DNA of 64,000 bases from a bacterium (GCA_022072165.1 JAJVIF010000001.1:771353-835352), one strand, 5' to 3'; counted from the stretch's first letter, positions 1 to 9,861 are shown. Translations and numbers: made by a program. The notes: a model not told the origin generated them from the sequence alone.

Positions 1-2
1 AG

Positions 3-2204
3 GTGCCGGGAGTCGTGGAAGCCTCGGTCAATCTCGCCGCTGAAACAGGTCGGATCGCCTGGGATCCCTCACTGGTCGGTCCCGATACCATTGCCGCACG
101 CCTGACTGATCTGGGATACCCATCCACGCTGGTGGTTGATCGGGCGGCTCAGGAGCAGGAAAGGGCACTCCTGAAGGAATTCGAGCGTCGATGGCTCACG
201 CTGAAAGTCGCCATATCAGCGACCCTGGCGCTGGCGATAGTGGTGTTATCGCATCTGGAGCTGATCGGCATCGCCATTCTTCCGCCGCTCCTAAGCGGCT
301 GGGTGCAGTTGGTGCTGGTCCTCCCCATCCAGTTCTGGGCGGGCGCGGAGTTTTACACCGGCTCCTGGCAAGCGCTGAAGAATCGCTCCGCTGACATGAA
401 TGTCCTGATCATGATCGGGACCACCGCTGCAGTCGTTTTTTCGACGCTGGCATTACTTTTCCCCTGGCTCATCCAGTTTCCCGGGCATCACGGGAACCAT
501 GTGTTCTATTTCGAATCTGCGGCAGTCATCATCACGCTGATTCTCACGGGAAGACTGCTGGAGCTAAAGGCCAAGACCGCAACGACTTCTGCGATCCGGG
601 CACTGGTCCAGCTCCAGGCTCCGACTGCAGAACGCCTCGCGCCGGATGGGACATTCGCCACGGTCCCGGTCGAACTGGTAGCGGTCGGCGATACGTTGCG
701 AGTCGCCCCTGGAGCGCAGGTACCGGTCGATGGCCGAATTCTGGAAGGCCGATCCGCCCTCGATGAGTCGTTACTGACGGGGGAATCGATTCCGGTCGAG
801 CGGGGACCTGGAGAACCGGTGATTGGGGGTAGCCTGAATACCACTGGCAGCCTGCTCATCACTGCCACCCAGGTTGGGGAAGGAACGCTGCTGGGACGCA
901 TCATTCGGCTGGTCGAAGAGGCGCAAGGGAGCAAGGCGCCGATTCAGCGCATGGCGGATCAGATCGCGGCGGTGTTCGTGCCGGCGGTCCTGGTCGTGGC
1001 GGGGCTGACTGCGATCCTCTGGCTCCTTTTTGGTGCTCAGGTGGTCCATGAAAGTCGGGTGATGTCGACCGCCCTGACCACCACCATGGCGGTCCTCATC
1101 ATTGCCTGCCCCTGTGCACTGGGACTGGCCACGCCCACGGCCATCATGGCGGGCACCGGCCGTGGGGCGCGTCTGGGCGTGCTGATCCGGAATGGCACAG
1201 CACTGGAACAACTGGCACACGCCTCTATCGTCGTGTTCGACAAAACCGGCACCCTCACCCAGGGAACGCCGCGTCTGCTGACACTGCATGAGCTGGAAAA
1301 TGACGCGCTGTCGCAGTGGGGTCCACTGGTGCTGGCTGCGGAGGCCCCCAGCGAGCATCCCCTCTCCCGGGCCCTGATCGCCGGACTCACGGCGCGGGAC
1401 ATCACTTCGACTGCAATGGCGGTTGAAGACTGGGACAGCATCCCTGGGGCGGGGGTCACCGCCCGCATCGATGGGCACAGCGTGCTGATCGGCAACGCCC
1501 GGCTCATGCAGCGCGATGAGATTGACATCACCGCGTATCAGCAACATCTCGCGGCGATTAGCGCGGCGGGGCAGACGCCCGTCTGGATTGCCATAGATGG
1601 ACGTCCGCAACTCTTATGCGGACTGGCTGATCCCCTGAAACCAGAAGCGCGCATGATCATCCAGCAGCTGGAGCAGGAGGGGGTGCGCCCGATTCTGGCG
1701 ACTGGCGACCATGCGGGTGTCGCACAGTCCATTGCGGAGGAAGCGGGCATCGCTGAAGTCCACGCGGGACTCTCACCCGGCGAGAAACTTCAACTGATCA
1801 CGACACTCCAGCAGTCTGGGCAGCGGGTCGCGATGCTCGGCGATGGCGTGAACGACGCCCCTGCACTGGCGCAGGCCGATGTGGGGGTTGCCATGGGGAC
1901 CGGGGCAGCCGTAGCGCTGGAGACCGCGTCGGTCACGCTGCTGCGGGGTGAACTGGCAGGATTCGTCAGAGCACGGCAGCTGTCGGCGGCGACTCTCCGG
2001 ACCATTCGACAGAATCTTTTCTGGGCCTTCGCCTACAACACGCTGGGCATCCCGCTGGCAGCAGGGCTGTTCCATGTGCTGTTTGGCTGGCCGTTTCTCA
2101 ACCCCATGTTTGCCGCAGCGGCGATGGCACTCTCATCGGTGACCGTGCTCTACAACTCGCTGCGACTCCAGCGCTGGAACCCGCAGGACCTGACACGCAT
2201 CTAA
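3..2204 (+). CDS. copA: Copper-translocating P1B-type ATPase (5' partial)
   Basis: This inner-membrane ATPase would export Cu(I) from the cytoplasm. The reading frame is open at the window edge. The first ~45 residues are the second half of an HMA metal-binding domain (GVVEASVNL), so the true start and the CxxC lie outside the window. After several membrane segments come the TGES actuator motif, the CPC ion-binding motif in helix 6 (ACPCALG), the phosphorylation site DKTGTLT, an HP motif (SEHPLS) and the hinge GDGVNDAPAL. These are the hallmarks of the Cu(+)/Ag(+) class. The Rieske gene starts 12 bases after the stop, so the three genes may be cotranscribed. Family assignment is firm; Cu rather than Ag is inferred from the family. 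Confidence 0.95.
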   Translation: MPGVVEASVNLAAETGRIAWDPSLVGPDTIAARLTDLGYPSTLVVDRAAQEQERALLKEFERRWLTLKVAISATLALAIVVLSHLELIGIAILPPLLSGWVQLVLVLPIQFWAGAEFYTGSWQALKNRSADMNVLIMIGTTAAVVFSTLALLFPWLIQFPGHHGNHVFYFESAAVIITLILTGRLLELKAKTATTSAIRALVQLQAPTAERLAPDGTFATVPVELVAVGDTLRVAPGAQVPVDGRILEGRSALDESLLTGESIPVERGPGEPVIGGSLNTTGSLLITATQVGEGTLLGRIIRLVEEAQGSKAPIQRMADQIAAVFVPAVLVVAGLTAILWLLFGAQVVHESRVMSTALTTTMAVLIIACPCALGLATPTAIMAGTGRGARLGVLIRNGTALEQLAHASIVVFDKTGTLTQGTPRLLTLHELENDALSQWGPLVLAAEAPSEHPLSRALIAGLTARDITSTAMAVEDWDSIPGAGVTARIDGHSVLIGNARLMQRDEIDITAYQQHLAAISAAGQTPVWIAIDGRPQLLCGLADPLKPEARMIIQQLEQEGVRPILATGDHAGVAQSIAEEAGIAEVHAGLSPGEKLQLITTLQQSGQRVAMLGDGVNDAPALAQADVGVAMGTGAAVALETASVTLLRGELAGFVRARQLSAATLRTIRQNLFWAFAYNTLGIPLAAGLFHVLFGWPFLNPMFAAAAMALSSVTVLYNSLRLQRWNPQDLTRI

Positions 2205-2216
2205 GACAGCACGACC

Positions 2217-2741
2217 ATGTCAAATCTCCCCCCCGCCACAGCCGAGCCACCCACCGATACCGGACGTCGCCAGACCCTGATGCTGCTCTGCGGCCTGTGG
2301 GGAATGGTCGGCACCGGGCTGGCCATCCCCGTCCTGCAAGTCCTGACCGCGCCACTGCGTGGTGGGGGTGTCGGTGACGCTGCACCGGTCGCAGAACTCC
2401 CACTCGCGCTGGCGCAAGAGGCTTCGTGGCAACCTGTGGTGCTGGATTTCGCGACCCGGGATGCCTGGGCGCGTGACCGGGCAGTCCCGCACCAGGCGTT
2501 TGTCCGAAAGCACGATGGCGAAGTGGAGGTGCTATCCGCGGTCTGTACGCATCTGGGATGTCAGGTTCAGTGGGAAGCGGAGCAGGATCGATTTTTCTGT
2601 CCCTGCCATCACGGAACATTTGATGCCAGTGGCGCTCGCACCTCCGGACCGCCCCCCAAGCCCCTGACGCCTATGCCCTTCGTGATCCAGGGGGATCGCC
2701 TGATCGTCAGTCTGCCGACCGTCGATGAGTCCGCCGCATGA
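2217..2741 (+). CDS. Rieske [2Fe-2S] protein of a cytochrome bc-type complex
   Basis: The 174-residue protein has one N-terminal membrane anchor (about residues 20-45) preceded by RR, followed by a Rieske domain. The cluster-binding boxes CTHLGC and CPCHHG are intact, giving the two Cys and two His ligands plus the disulfide cysteines, and a GPPPKPL proline loop follows. It should pass electrons from quinol at the Qo site to a periplasmic acceptor. Its stop overlaps the cytochrome b start (ATGA), which indicates translational coupling. No cytochrome c1 or other heme-c gene follows, so the electron acceptor is unknown. Confidence 0.93.
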   Translation: MSNLPPATAEPPTDTGRRQTLMLLCGLWGMVGTGLAIPVLQVLTAPLRGGGVGDAAPVAELPLALAQEASWQPVVLDFATRDAWARDRAVPHQAFVRKHDGEVEVLSAVCTHLGCQVQWEAEQDRFFCPCHHGTFDASGARTSGPPPKPLTPMPFVIQGDRLIVSLPTVDESAA

Positions 2742-3700
2742 CAATGCTCTCAGCGGTGTGTGCTGGATTGCTGCTGGTCTCCATGCTCTCGGGCATGATC
2801 CTGAGTGCGCGCTATGTCCCGGCTCCAGAACACGCGCACGCTTCCCTCGCCTGGCTGATTACCGAGGTCACCGGCGGAGCACTCCTCTTCAGTCTGCATG
2901 GCTGGAGCACCACGCTGCTCATGGGGGCGTTGCACCTGCTGGTCTTTGTAGATCTGTTAATCGGTCGCGCATCCTGGTCACATCGGTGGACCTGGTGGAG
3001 CGGCCTGGTGATGCTCTTCGCCGGACTCGGGCTCGGATTTACCGGCTCACTCCTTCCCTGGACTCAGCAGGCGTACTGGGATGCCGTGGTCCGCTTCGAA
3101 CTCATCAGCCAGACTCCGCTGATCGGTCCTGCCCTGGCCACCATTCTTCGTGGCGGAGAGCGGATCGGCGTGCTGACGCTGACGACTTACAACGCACTCC
3201 ATGTCCACGCCCTCTCAGGGCTCTTGCTGCTCGCCCTGGTGGCTCGGTTGTGGGCTGATGAGACCGGTCCAGCCCCGCCTCGTCGTCTCGATCAGCATCT
3301 GGCAGCGTTGGGCGCTGCCGGATTCACGCTGGTGGTCGCGCTCTGGCAGCCCTGGACGCTCGGACCGGCCGCCGACCCCGCGAGTACCGATTTCGTGGCA
3401 CGTCCGGAGTGGTGGTTCCTGCCGTTGTTTCAGCTCCGCAAGCTCGTCAGCGGAGCCGCCGAAGTGCCGCTCTTGCTGGCGTTGGTGGGACTGGCGTGGT
3501 TCCTGCTGCTGCTGCAACCATCGTTCGACCGGGAAGATGCCGCTCCCAGAGTCCGACACCTGCTGCTGGGTGTCCGGATCGCGGGCCTGCTGGGTTGGGT
3601 GCTGCTGTTGTTGTTTGGGCTTCAGCCTGAGGGAACAGCGAACGCAGACCCGCCAGCTTCCCCACCCCCTCGCGATATCCAGCCCTTATCAGCTTCCTGA
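2738..3700 (+). CDS. Divergent cytochrome b subunit, Rieske partner
   Basis: This 320-residue polytopic membrane protein has cytochrome b landmarks: GSLLPW around residue 103, LTTYNALH around 148-155 and the Qo-site motif PEWW (223-226, usually PEWY). Expected helix-B histidines are H54 and H66, but they are 12 apart instead of the usual 14. In helix D, H155 is present, whereas the partner expected 14-15 residues later is A169/R170. One bis-His pair therefore seems intact and the other incomplete. The protein is a little shorter than a full bc1 cytochrome b (~380-400). It overlaps the Rieske gene by 4 bases. Family is clear; redox competence of the second heme site is in doubt. Confidence 0.82.
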   Translation: MTMLSAVCAGLLLVSMLSGMILSARYVPAPEHAHASLAWLITEVTGGALLFSLHGWSTTLLMGALHLLVFVDLLIGRASWSHRWTWWSGLVMLFAGLGLGFTGSLLPWTQQAYWDAVVRFELISQTPLIGPALATILRGGERIGVLTLTTYNALHVHALSGLLLLALVARLWADETGPAPPRRLDQHLAALGAAGFTLVVALWQPWTLGPAADPASTDFVARPEWWFLPLFQLRKLVSGAAEVPLLLALVGLAWFLLLLQPSFDREDAAPRVRHLLLGVRIAGLLGWVLLLLFGLQPEGTANADPPASPPPRDIQPLSAS

Positions 3701-3704
3701 TAAG
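3685..3704. promoter_or_regulatory. Perfect 8-bp palindrome upstream of hutU, candidate operator
   Basis: CTTATCAG (3685-3692) and CTGATAAG (3697-3704) are perfect inverted repeats around CTTC. The site spans about -51 to -32 relative to the inferred hutU transcription start at 3736, overlapping the end of the cytochrome b gene. There is no T-run, so a repressor or activator site is more likely than a terminator. The binding protein is unknown. Confidence 0.45.
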
Positions 3705-3723
3705 CCGACTGACGACTCACAGA

Positions 3724-3729
3724 TAGAAT
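3724..3729 (+). promoter_or_regulatory. -10 box TAGAAT of a leaderless hutU promoter
   Basis: TAGAAT ends six bases before the hutU ATG at 3736, so transcription would start at or next to the A of the start codon. No clear -35 hexamer is seen at 17-18 bases. The same spacing recurs before cinA, the dNTPase gene and dnaG. Confidence 0.5.
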
Positions 3730-3735
3730 GCTGCC

Positions 3736-5406
3736 ATGAGCACGACCGCGACCTCCGCCCGGATCATCCGCGCACCGCGTGGCACCCACCTTTCCTGCAA
3801 AAGCTGGATTCAGGAAGCCGCGTTGCGGATGCTGATGAACAATCTGGATCCCGAGGTCGCAGAACGTCCGGAAGAGCTGGTGGTGTATGGCGGTCGGGGT
3901 CGCGCTGCACGCAACTGGGAATGCTTCGATGCCATTGTCGCGACACTGCGTCGGCTCGCCGATGACGAAACGCTGCTGGTGCAGTCCGGGAAGCCGGTAG
4001 GGGTCTTTCGGACCACGGTCGATTCCCCCAGAGTTCTCATCGCGAACTCCAATCTCGTGCCGCATTGGGCAACGCAGGAACGCTTCGATGCCTGGGAGCG
4101 TGCCGGGCTGACCATGTTCGGGCAGATGACCGCCGGGTCATGGATCTACATTGGCACGCAGGGGATCCTGCAGGGGACCTACGAAACATTCGCGGAAGCG
4201 GGACGGCAGCATTTCGGTGGTGATCTTGCCGGTCGCTGGATCCTCACCGGAGGCTGTGGCGGCATGGGGGGGGCGCAGCCACTGGCCGCCACGCTCAATG
4301 GTGCAGCGATGCTGATCATCGATGTGGATGCCTCGCGGCTGGAGATGCGTCTGGCGACCCGGTATCTCGACGAGATCGCGCCATCCCTTGATGACGCTAT
4401 CGGGCGGATGCAGCGCGCCACCGCCAACCGTGAAGCCGTATCGGTCGGGCTGGTCGGCAACTGCGCGGAAGTTTTGCCCGAGTTGGTGCGACGCGGCATC
4501 ACGCCTGACCTGCTGACTGATCAGACCTCCGCACACGACCCGCTGCGGGGCTACATCCCAGCGGGGATGTCGCTGGCAGCAGCCGCCCAGGCGCGTGATG
4601 CAGACCCCACTGCATATCTAAGCCGGGTCCAGGCGAGTATGGCGACCCATGTCGAGGCGATGCTCGCGATGCAGCAGCGCGGCGCAGTGACCTTCGACTA
4701 CGGCAACAATCTGCGTCAGCGAGCTTTTGATGCGGGGGTAGCCCAGGCGTTCGACTTCCCAGGATTCGTACCCGCGTACATCCGTCCGCTCTTCTGCAAG
4801 GGCATCGGCCCCTTCCGCTGGGTTGCCCTCTCCGGAGACCCGGAGGACATTCGGGTGACCGATGAAGCGGTAAAGGAGTTGTTTCCCGGGCACACGTCAC
4901 TGCATCGATGGATCGATCAGGCCCAACAGCGAGTGCAGTTTCAGGGGCTGCCGGCCAGGATTTGCTGGCTTGGGTACGGTGAGCGGCACCTCGCGGGACT
5001 ACGATTTAACGAACTGGTGGCTCAGGGACGGGTGAAAGCGCCCATTGTCATTGGCCGGGATCACCTGGATGCCGGGTCGGTGGCATCGCCCAATCGTGAA
5101 ACAGAAGCGATGCAGGACGGGTCCGACGCCATCAGCGACTGGCCTCTCCTCAATGCGCTGCTCAACACGGCCAGCGGCGCGTCGTGGGTGTCGATTCATC
5201 ATGGCGGGGGAGTCGGGATCGGGTACTCCCAGCACGCCGGCGTGGTGATTGTCGCGGATGGCACCGACGCTGCGGCAGCGAGGCTGGAGCGGGTCCTGAC
5301 GAATGATCCTGGGACAGGCGTGATGCGTCATGCCGACGCCGGCTATCCCATCGCGCTGGCCCATGCCCGCGCCACCGGCCTGGATCTGCCTATGGTGACG
5401 CCATGA
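3736..5406 (+). CDS. hutU: Urocanate hydratase
   Basis: This cytoplasmic enzyme converts urocanate to 4-imidazolone-5-propionate, the second step of histidine degradation, with tightly bound NAD+ as electrophile. The 556-residue length is normal. Family landmarks run throughout: the N-terminal [29 protein letters not shown], the NAD-binding [11 protein letters not shown] near residue 172, the DQTSAHDP segment, and the late active-site cysteine region (ICWLGYGER). The ATG at 3736 is supported by the TAGAAT box six bases upstream. Its stop overlaps hutI by 4 bases. Histidase (hutH) and the final steps are not in this window. Confidence 0.97.
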   Translation: MSTTATSARIIRAPRGTHLSCKSWIQEAALRMLMNNLDPEVAERPEELVVYGGRGRAARNWECFDAIVATLRRLADDETLLVQSGKPVGVFRTTVDSPRVLIANSNLVPHWATQERFDAWERAGLTMFGQMTAGSWIYIGTQGILQGTYETFAEAGRQHFGGDLAGRWILTGGCGGMGGAQPLAATLNGAAMLIIDVDASRLEMRLATRYLDEIAPSLDDAIGRMQRATANREAVSVGLVGNCAEVLPELVRRGITPDLLTDQTSAHDPLRGYIPAGMSLAAAAQARDADPTAYLSRVQASMATHVEAMLAMQQRGAVTFDYGNNLRQRAFDAGVAQAFDFPGFVPAYIRPLFCKGIGPFRWVALSGDPEDIRVTDEAVKELFPGHTSLHRWIDQAQQRVQFQGLPARICWLGYGERHLAGLRFNELVAQGRVKAPIVIGRDHLDAGSVASPNRETEAMQDGSDAISDWPLLNALLNTASGASWVSIHHGGGVGIGYSQHAGVVIVADGTDAAAARLERVLTNDPGTGVMRHADAGYPIALAHARATGLDLPMVTP

Positions 5407-6671
5407 GCAACACCGCAAGTCTGCTGATCGTGAATGGGCAGGTCTGCACCCTGGAGGCGACTGCCGAGCACCCACTGGGACTCAGCGAAGGAGGCACTGT
5501 TGTCATCGGGGGCGAAACGATTCTCTATGCCGGTCCGGCGACTGAGGTCCCCCGCTCGATTGAGATCCCGCCGGATGTGGAGGTCATCGATGCCCAGGGC
5601 CGGACGGTGGTACCGGGATTCGTTGATCCACACACGCATCTGATCTTCGGCGGCTGGCGGGAGGATGAATTCGAAGAGCGGCTGCAGGGCGTGACCTACC
5701 AGGAGATCGCAGCCCGGGGAGGCGGCATCCTCCGGTCGGTGCGGCAGACCCGGGAAGCGCCACAGGAAGTCCTGATCAATCAGGGACTCCGGGCACTGGA
5801 CCGGATGCTGTTGCTGGGGACCACTACGGTCGAGGCGAAGTCGGGCTACGGCCTTAACACCGAGACCGAACTGCGGCTCCTGGAGGCGCTCCGGACGGTT
5901 GACACGCTGCACCCGGTCGATGTGGTGCCGACTTTTATGGGCGCCCACGAGGTCCCGGCGGAGAAGCGTCCAGACACCGAAGGCTATGTCCGTCAGGTGA
6001 TCGAAGAGCAACTGCCAGCGGTGGTGTCGCAGGGAATCGCCGAGTTTTGCGATGTCTTCTGCGAGGAGGGCGTCTTCTCGCTGGATCAGTCACGTCAGAT
6101 CCTCGAAGCTGCCAAAGCTCTGGGGCTCAAACTCAAGATCCACAGCGATGAGTTCGTCAATCTCGGCGGGACCGAGATGGCCATCGAGCTCGGAGCCACC
6201 AGCGTTGATCATCTCCATATGATTTCTCCAGCGGGCATCGCGGCTCTCGCAGGCTCTGCCACGACCGGGGTCCTCTTGCCGGGCACTGCGTTCTACCTCG
6301 GCGGAAAGCACTATGCGCCGGTCGGGGAAATGCTGGCAGCAGGCTGTCGCCTGGCCATGGCGACGGACTTCAATCCTGGGTCTTCCGTGACAGAAAATCT
6401 CCAGCTGATGAACACCATCGCAGTCACCCAGATGCGGATGGACCCCATCGAAGCCTTGCCGGCCATGACCATTCATGCCGCCTGGGCGATCGATCGTCAG
6501 GCCTCCCTGGGCTCGCTGGCACCGGGAAAGCAGGCTGATCTGGTGCTCCTGGATATGCCGAACTACCGGCACCTGGCGTATCACTACGGTGTCAATCATG
6601 TGTGGCAGGTCATCAAGCGTGGGCAGGTCGTGGTACGGGATCGCCAGCTGGTGCAGAGTCGGCGCGTCTAG
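5403..6671 (+). CDS. hutI: Imidazolonepropionase
   Basis: This amidohydrolase opens imidazolonepropionate to N-formimino-L-glutamate, the third step of histidine use. The 422 residues carry the metal ligands expected for the family: HTH in [10 protein letters not shown], a later His in KIHSDEF, the DHLHMIS segment and the Asp of ATDFNPGSS. The ATG overlaps the hutU stop (ATGA), a typical two-gene operon arrangement. The gene converges on a minus-strand gene only 13 bases away with no obvious terminator between them. Confidence 0.96.
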   Translation: MSNTASLLIVNGQVCTLEATAEHPLGLSEGGTVVIGGETILYAGPATEVPRSIEIPPDVEVIDAQGRTVVPGFVDPHTHLIFGGWREDEFEERLQGVTYQEIAARGGGILRSVRQTREAPQEVLINQGLRALDRMLLLGTTTVEAKSGYGLNTETELRLLEALRTVDTLHPVDVVPTFMGAHEVPAEKRPDTEGYVRQVIEEQLPAVVSQGIAEFCDVFCEEGVFSLDQSRQILEAAKALGLKLKIHSDEFVNLGGTEMAIELGATSVDHLHMISPAGIAALAGSATTGVLLPGTAFYLGGKHYAPVGEMLAAGCRLAMATDFNPGSSVTENLQLMNTIAVTQMRMDPIEALPAMTIHAAWAIDRQASLGSLAPGKQADLVLLDMPNYRHLAYHYGVNHVWQVIKRGQVVVRDRQLVQSRRV

Positions 6672-6684
6672 ACCATTCCACCCG

Positions 6685-8022
6685 CTACTTCAGCCACTCC
6701 CGGCACGCCTGAATCGCCAGGGTAGCGGCGACATGAATCTGCCTTGCCTGCGACGGTGCAATCTCGTAGGCGAGTCGGCTGGCGGCGAGAATGTGCCGCG
6801 CGCGGTCCTTGCGTCCGAAAGCGCAGACGCCCCCCAGCAGACAGCGGGCAATACGCTCGACCCGCTCATGGTCGTCGGCATCGTACGTAATCAGATCCAG
6901 CAATCGGTTGTTTCCCAACGCGACAAACGGCTGCTCGATCAGCCGTGGCAACAGCGCAGCGTAGACCTCGCGGAGACTGGTCACTGAGATGCAGGCGAGC
7001 GGGACCTCATCGGCGCTTGCCAGGTCGTCGTAGAAGCTGATCTCCTCATGGACGCCCCAGCGCTCCTGCCAGCGCTGTTCCAGTCGATCCGCCCAGGGAT
7101 GAAGCCCCAGGGCGCGCAGGGTGTCGCACTGGAAAAACGACCGCACGTAGGCCGCCGGATGACGTCCTGCCCCCTCCAGATGTGAGCCGAGAATCGCACC
7201 ATTGATGGGCAGTGGAGACCCGCGCTGCCACCAGCCAAAATCATCCTGACGCGCCATCACCTGGGCCGGTCCGGTATAGAGGATCCCGAAGAGGTCGGCG
7301 ATCACCTCATCGAGCCAGAAAAACCAGATGTGTGCCAGCAGTTTGGCGTCATCGAATTCGAAGGCGTCCCGGCGCTCCGTGAATCGGGCGGGCACCTGGC
7401 GGAGTGCTTCGATGAGCGATGATTTGATCTCGTCCTCGTAGCCAGGAAAGTGGTTGACCGCGTGATGCCCGACCTCATGCGGAATCGCCAGCCAGTTCCA
7501 GACTGAGTGCAGTCGCGACTGCGGAATACTCACGATGGCGACTGGCAGATCGTGATCCCCGGCGTAGGTGTAGTAGTAGTCCTCGCTGCGTCCCAGGAAG
7601 GTCAGGGGAACGGCCTTCCGGAGACGACCCTGGCGCAATCCGCGCAGACGCTCGTGGCGGACCAGAAAGTGAAAGAGGTCCTGCAGGATGATGTCGGTCA
7701 GCGGCAGGATGTCGTCATAGACCCCGGTCAGCCGCTGCATGATGACTTCCCGGATGGCCCGCCAGAGTTGCAGGTCTTCCCCGCTCAGATCCTGGGTGAG
7801 AAAGTACTCATCGAGTTGTTCGAACTGCGCCGCGTACTGCTTCAGTGAGGGAATACCGGGAACCAGGGGAAGCCAGCGCTCGAGGTCTTCGCGCTCGCCG
7901 GTAGCCGTGAGGTCTTCATCGAAGGGCTCCAGCGAGGCAAGATCCGGGATGACATCGGGAGTGATCGCTCCGGACTGGCCGGAGTCATCAGGGGATGCGA
8001 CAGGGGTCTCGTCAGCCAGCAC
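6685..8022 (-). CDS. Putative zinc metallopeptidase with HEVGH motif, family unknown
   Basis: The 445-residue protein has no signal peptide and no recognised full-length homologue. At residues 182-186 it has HEVGH in AIPHEVGHHAVNHF, a classic HExxH zinc site. About 53 residues later comes DEVIADLFG (E239, D243), which resembles the third-ligand segment of gluzincin peptidases. A long acidic N-terminal stretch precedes the domain. The start is GTG at 8022. It lies between the hut genes (convergent) and a small membrane protein gene (divergent), with no functional link evident. The enzyme class is inferred from motif and spacing only. Confidence 0.6.
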   Translation of the reverse strand: MLADETPVASPDDSGQSGAITPDVIPDLASLEPFDEDLTATGEREDLERWLPLVPGIPSLKQYAAQFEQLDEYFLTQDLSGEDLQLWRAIREVIMQRLTGVYDDILPLTDIILQDLFHFLVRHERLRGLRQGRLRKAVPLTFLGRSEDYYYTYAGDHDLPVAIVSIPQSRLHSVWNWLAIPHEVGHHAVNHFPGYEDEIKSSLIEALRQVPARFTERRDAFEFDDAKLLAHIWFFWLDEVIADLFGILYTGPAQVMARQDDFGWWQRGSPLPINGAILGSHLEGAGRHPAAYVRSFFQCDTLRALGLHPWADRLEQRWQERWGVHEEISFYDDLASADEVPLACISVTSLREVYAALLPRLIEQPFVALGNNRLLDLITYDADDHERVERIARCLLGGVCAFGRKDRARHILAASRLAYEIAPSQARQIHVAATLAIQACREWLK

Positions 8023-8149
8023 TGATTTATTGTCGCTGACCGGCAGTCGACCGGACCAGCACGACTTTGCATTACTTTAAGGGTATAACTGGAACCCCAC
8101 CGGATGCTGTATGAGGCGGAGAGAGCCGCCGTTCGCAGGAGGAGCACTG

Positions 8150-8512
8150 ATGGTCCACTGGTATCACAGCGTCTATGTCCACTGGCCCCTGGCGTTGCAG
8201 CTGCTGGCCATCGTGGGACTGGGCCTCAACATGGTGGTGGCGCTGTGGCTGTTTTTTGATGTCCAGCGGTACAACGGACGTCTGAATCCGTTCGCCTGGT
8301 CGCTCGGCGCGCTGGTCTGTTCCACCCTGATGCTGGCGATGTACTGGAGGCGGACCGGGAGCCCCCGGGCCGCTCTGGCGTTTGGCGTGATCATGATTAC
8401 GGGCCTGGTGATGACCGGCATGTATGACCGGCCGGTGCAGCAGGCGGTCGATCTGCAGGTAGAGCACACCCTCGAGCAGTTGCCAGTGCGTGGGATTTCT
8501 ACCCCGCAATAG
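8150..8512 (+). CDS. Small membrane protein of unknown function
   Basis: The 120-residue product has about three predicted membrane helices (roughly residues 12-37, 47-66 and 73-91) and a soluble C-terminal tail. ATG 8150 is preferred to the in-frame ATG at 8111 because AGGAGGAG (8137-8144) sits five bases before it. A TATAAC box at 8084-8089 could drive it. No conserved domain is recognised. It precedes the prepilin gene by about 180 bases. Confidence 0.7.
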   Translation: MVHWYHSVYVHWPLALQLLAIVGLGLNMVVALWLFFDVQRYNGRLNPFAWSLGALVCSTLMLAMYWRRTGSPRAALAFGVIMITGLVMTGMYDRPVQQAVDLQVEHTLEQLPVRGISTPQ

Positions 8513-8691
8513 CCCGCTTCCACGCTTCCTGGGACGGAAACCGGTGTACACTTAAAACCAGTCTGCTGGCCGCAGCCTGGTGTTGTCCGTACCCTGTGCT
8601 TTTGGGGCGTACACGAACAGGCTCTACCTGCCCCCTCTGATGTGCCGGACTCCCATTGCGCATCAGCAGGTGTCTCACGGAGGTTTCTGGT

Positions 8692-9861
8692 ATGCCTTCC
8701 CGCCTGCGCCGGGGATTCACCCTGATCGAACTGCTGGTCGTTATCACGATCATCGGCATCCTGGCGGCCATCGCCCTGCCGAACTACATCAAGGCGAAAG
8801 ACAAAGCGAAGGAAGTGCAGGCGCGCAGTGCGCTGCACAGCATCCAGATCGCGGTCGAGCGGTATCACACCGATTTCGAAAAGTACCCCTCGTTCCTGCT
8901 GGGTGGGGACATCGAAGGCTGGAAAGCCTGGCATGACCGATACGACGAAAACGCGCCGAATCGGGATGTCCCGCAGAACATCTGGGTGAATGATGTCCTC
9001 ATCACCTGGGGGTATCTGCAGGCTTACCCACTGAATCCCTTCGTGGATAACGGCAGCGCGGTGATCGCTCAGACCGGGCAGCCGACCGGCGCGGGTGGGG
9101 CGCATCAGTCCGGCGACGGGGACCCTCGCTTCGGGTTCCGGGGCATGACCATGGGGAACATTCTTGACGACCCCGCCTGGTCAGAGCATCGCCTCACCGG
9201 TTACCCCGTGCAGGAGACCAGCGTCATTGAAATGTCCCGAACCCTGCAGAACTACCAGGCGCTGGGGTTTGTCCGGTACAACAACGGCATCATCTACTCC
9301 GCCGGCGGGCGAATCCTGCGACAGAATCCAGGGAGTGGTAACCAGGGAGGGGGCGCGCCGATTCTGGATACCAACGGTCAGCTCCAGTTCGCATACACCT
9401 TCTGGCCTGGCAACTTCTTCTATCGCGGACTCTTTGATATCCCGGTGCTGCGCAAGGGCTTCACGCATTTCGACCCCGGCGGCAACCCCGGCACCGAAAC
9501 CAACCGGTACATCATGGGGGCCTACGGCTCCTACACGACCAACGGGACCGATGTCATCCGCCTGGAGTCCCGCGACTTCAACGGCAATCGCCTCTGGTAC
9601 CACCAGCCGCCACCGTGGGAGCCTTACTCCGTCACACACTACTCCGACATTTTTCTCGGCTATGGGGATGGTCCTCAGGAGGGTGCGGGGCTGCCGGAAG
9701 TGGCTGGCGGCGGACATGCTTTTGATGGTCCCTGGTATCCCTATGACTTCCCGAACGGCGACTTTGGCGACTTCATTTATGGCGCTCCTGATGGAGTCCC
9801 CGATGGGGTCATCCTCATCCTCACGCCGGGGGCTGATGCCCTGCGGGCGAACACGTATTAG
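8692..9861 (+). CDS. Type IV prepilin-like protein with a long C-terminal domain
   Basis: The start at 8692 has CGGAGG upstream and yields a short leader MPSRLRRG followed by FTLIELLVVITIIGILAAIA. This is a standard prepilin peptidase/N-methylation site with Glu at mature position 5. Mature pilins are usually 120-200 residues; this protein is about 389. Residues past ~60 form a long Gly/Asp/aromatic-rich domain with no Cys pair and end in DGVPDGVILILTPGADA. It could be a minor pseudopilin or a lone exported pilin-like protein. No pilus assembly gene is nearby. A terminator follows at 9900-9930. Confidence 0.85.
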   Translation: MPSRLRRGFTLIELLVVITIIGILAAIALPNYIKAKDKAKEVQARSALHSIQIAVERYHTDFEKYPSFLLGGDIEGWKAWHDRYDENAPNRDVPQNIWVNDVLITWGYLQAYPLNPFVDNGSAVIAQTGQPTGAGGAHQSGDGDPRFGFRGMTMGNILDDPAWSEHRLTGYPVQETSVIEMSRTLQNYQALGFVRYNNGIIYSAGGRILRQNPGSGNQGGGAPILDTNGQLQFAYTFWPGNFFYRGLFDIPVLRKGFTHFDPGGNPGTETNRYIMGAYGSYTTNGTDVIRLESRDFNGNRLWYHQPPPWEPYSVTHYSDIFLGYGDGPQEGAGLPEVAGGGHAFDGPWYPYDFPNGDFGDFIYGAPDGVPDGVILILTPGADALRANTY

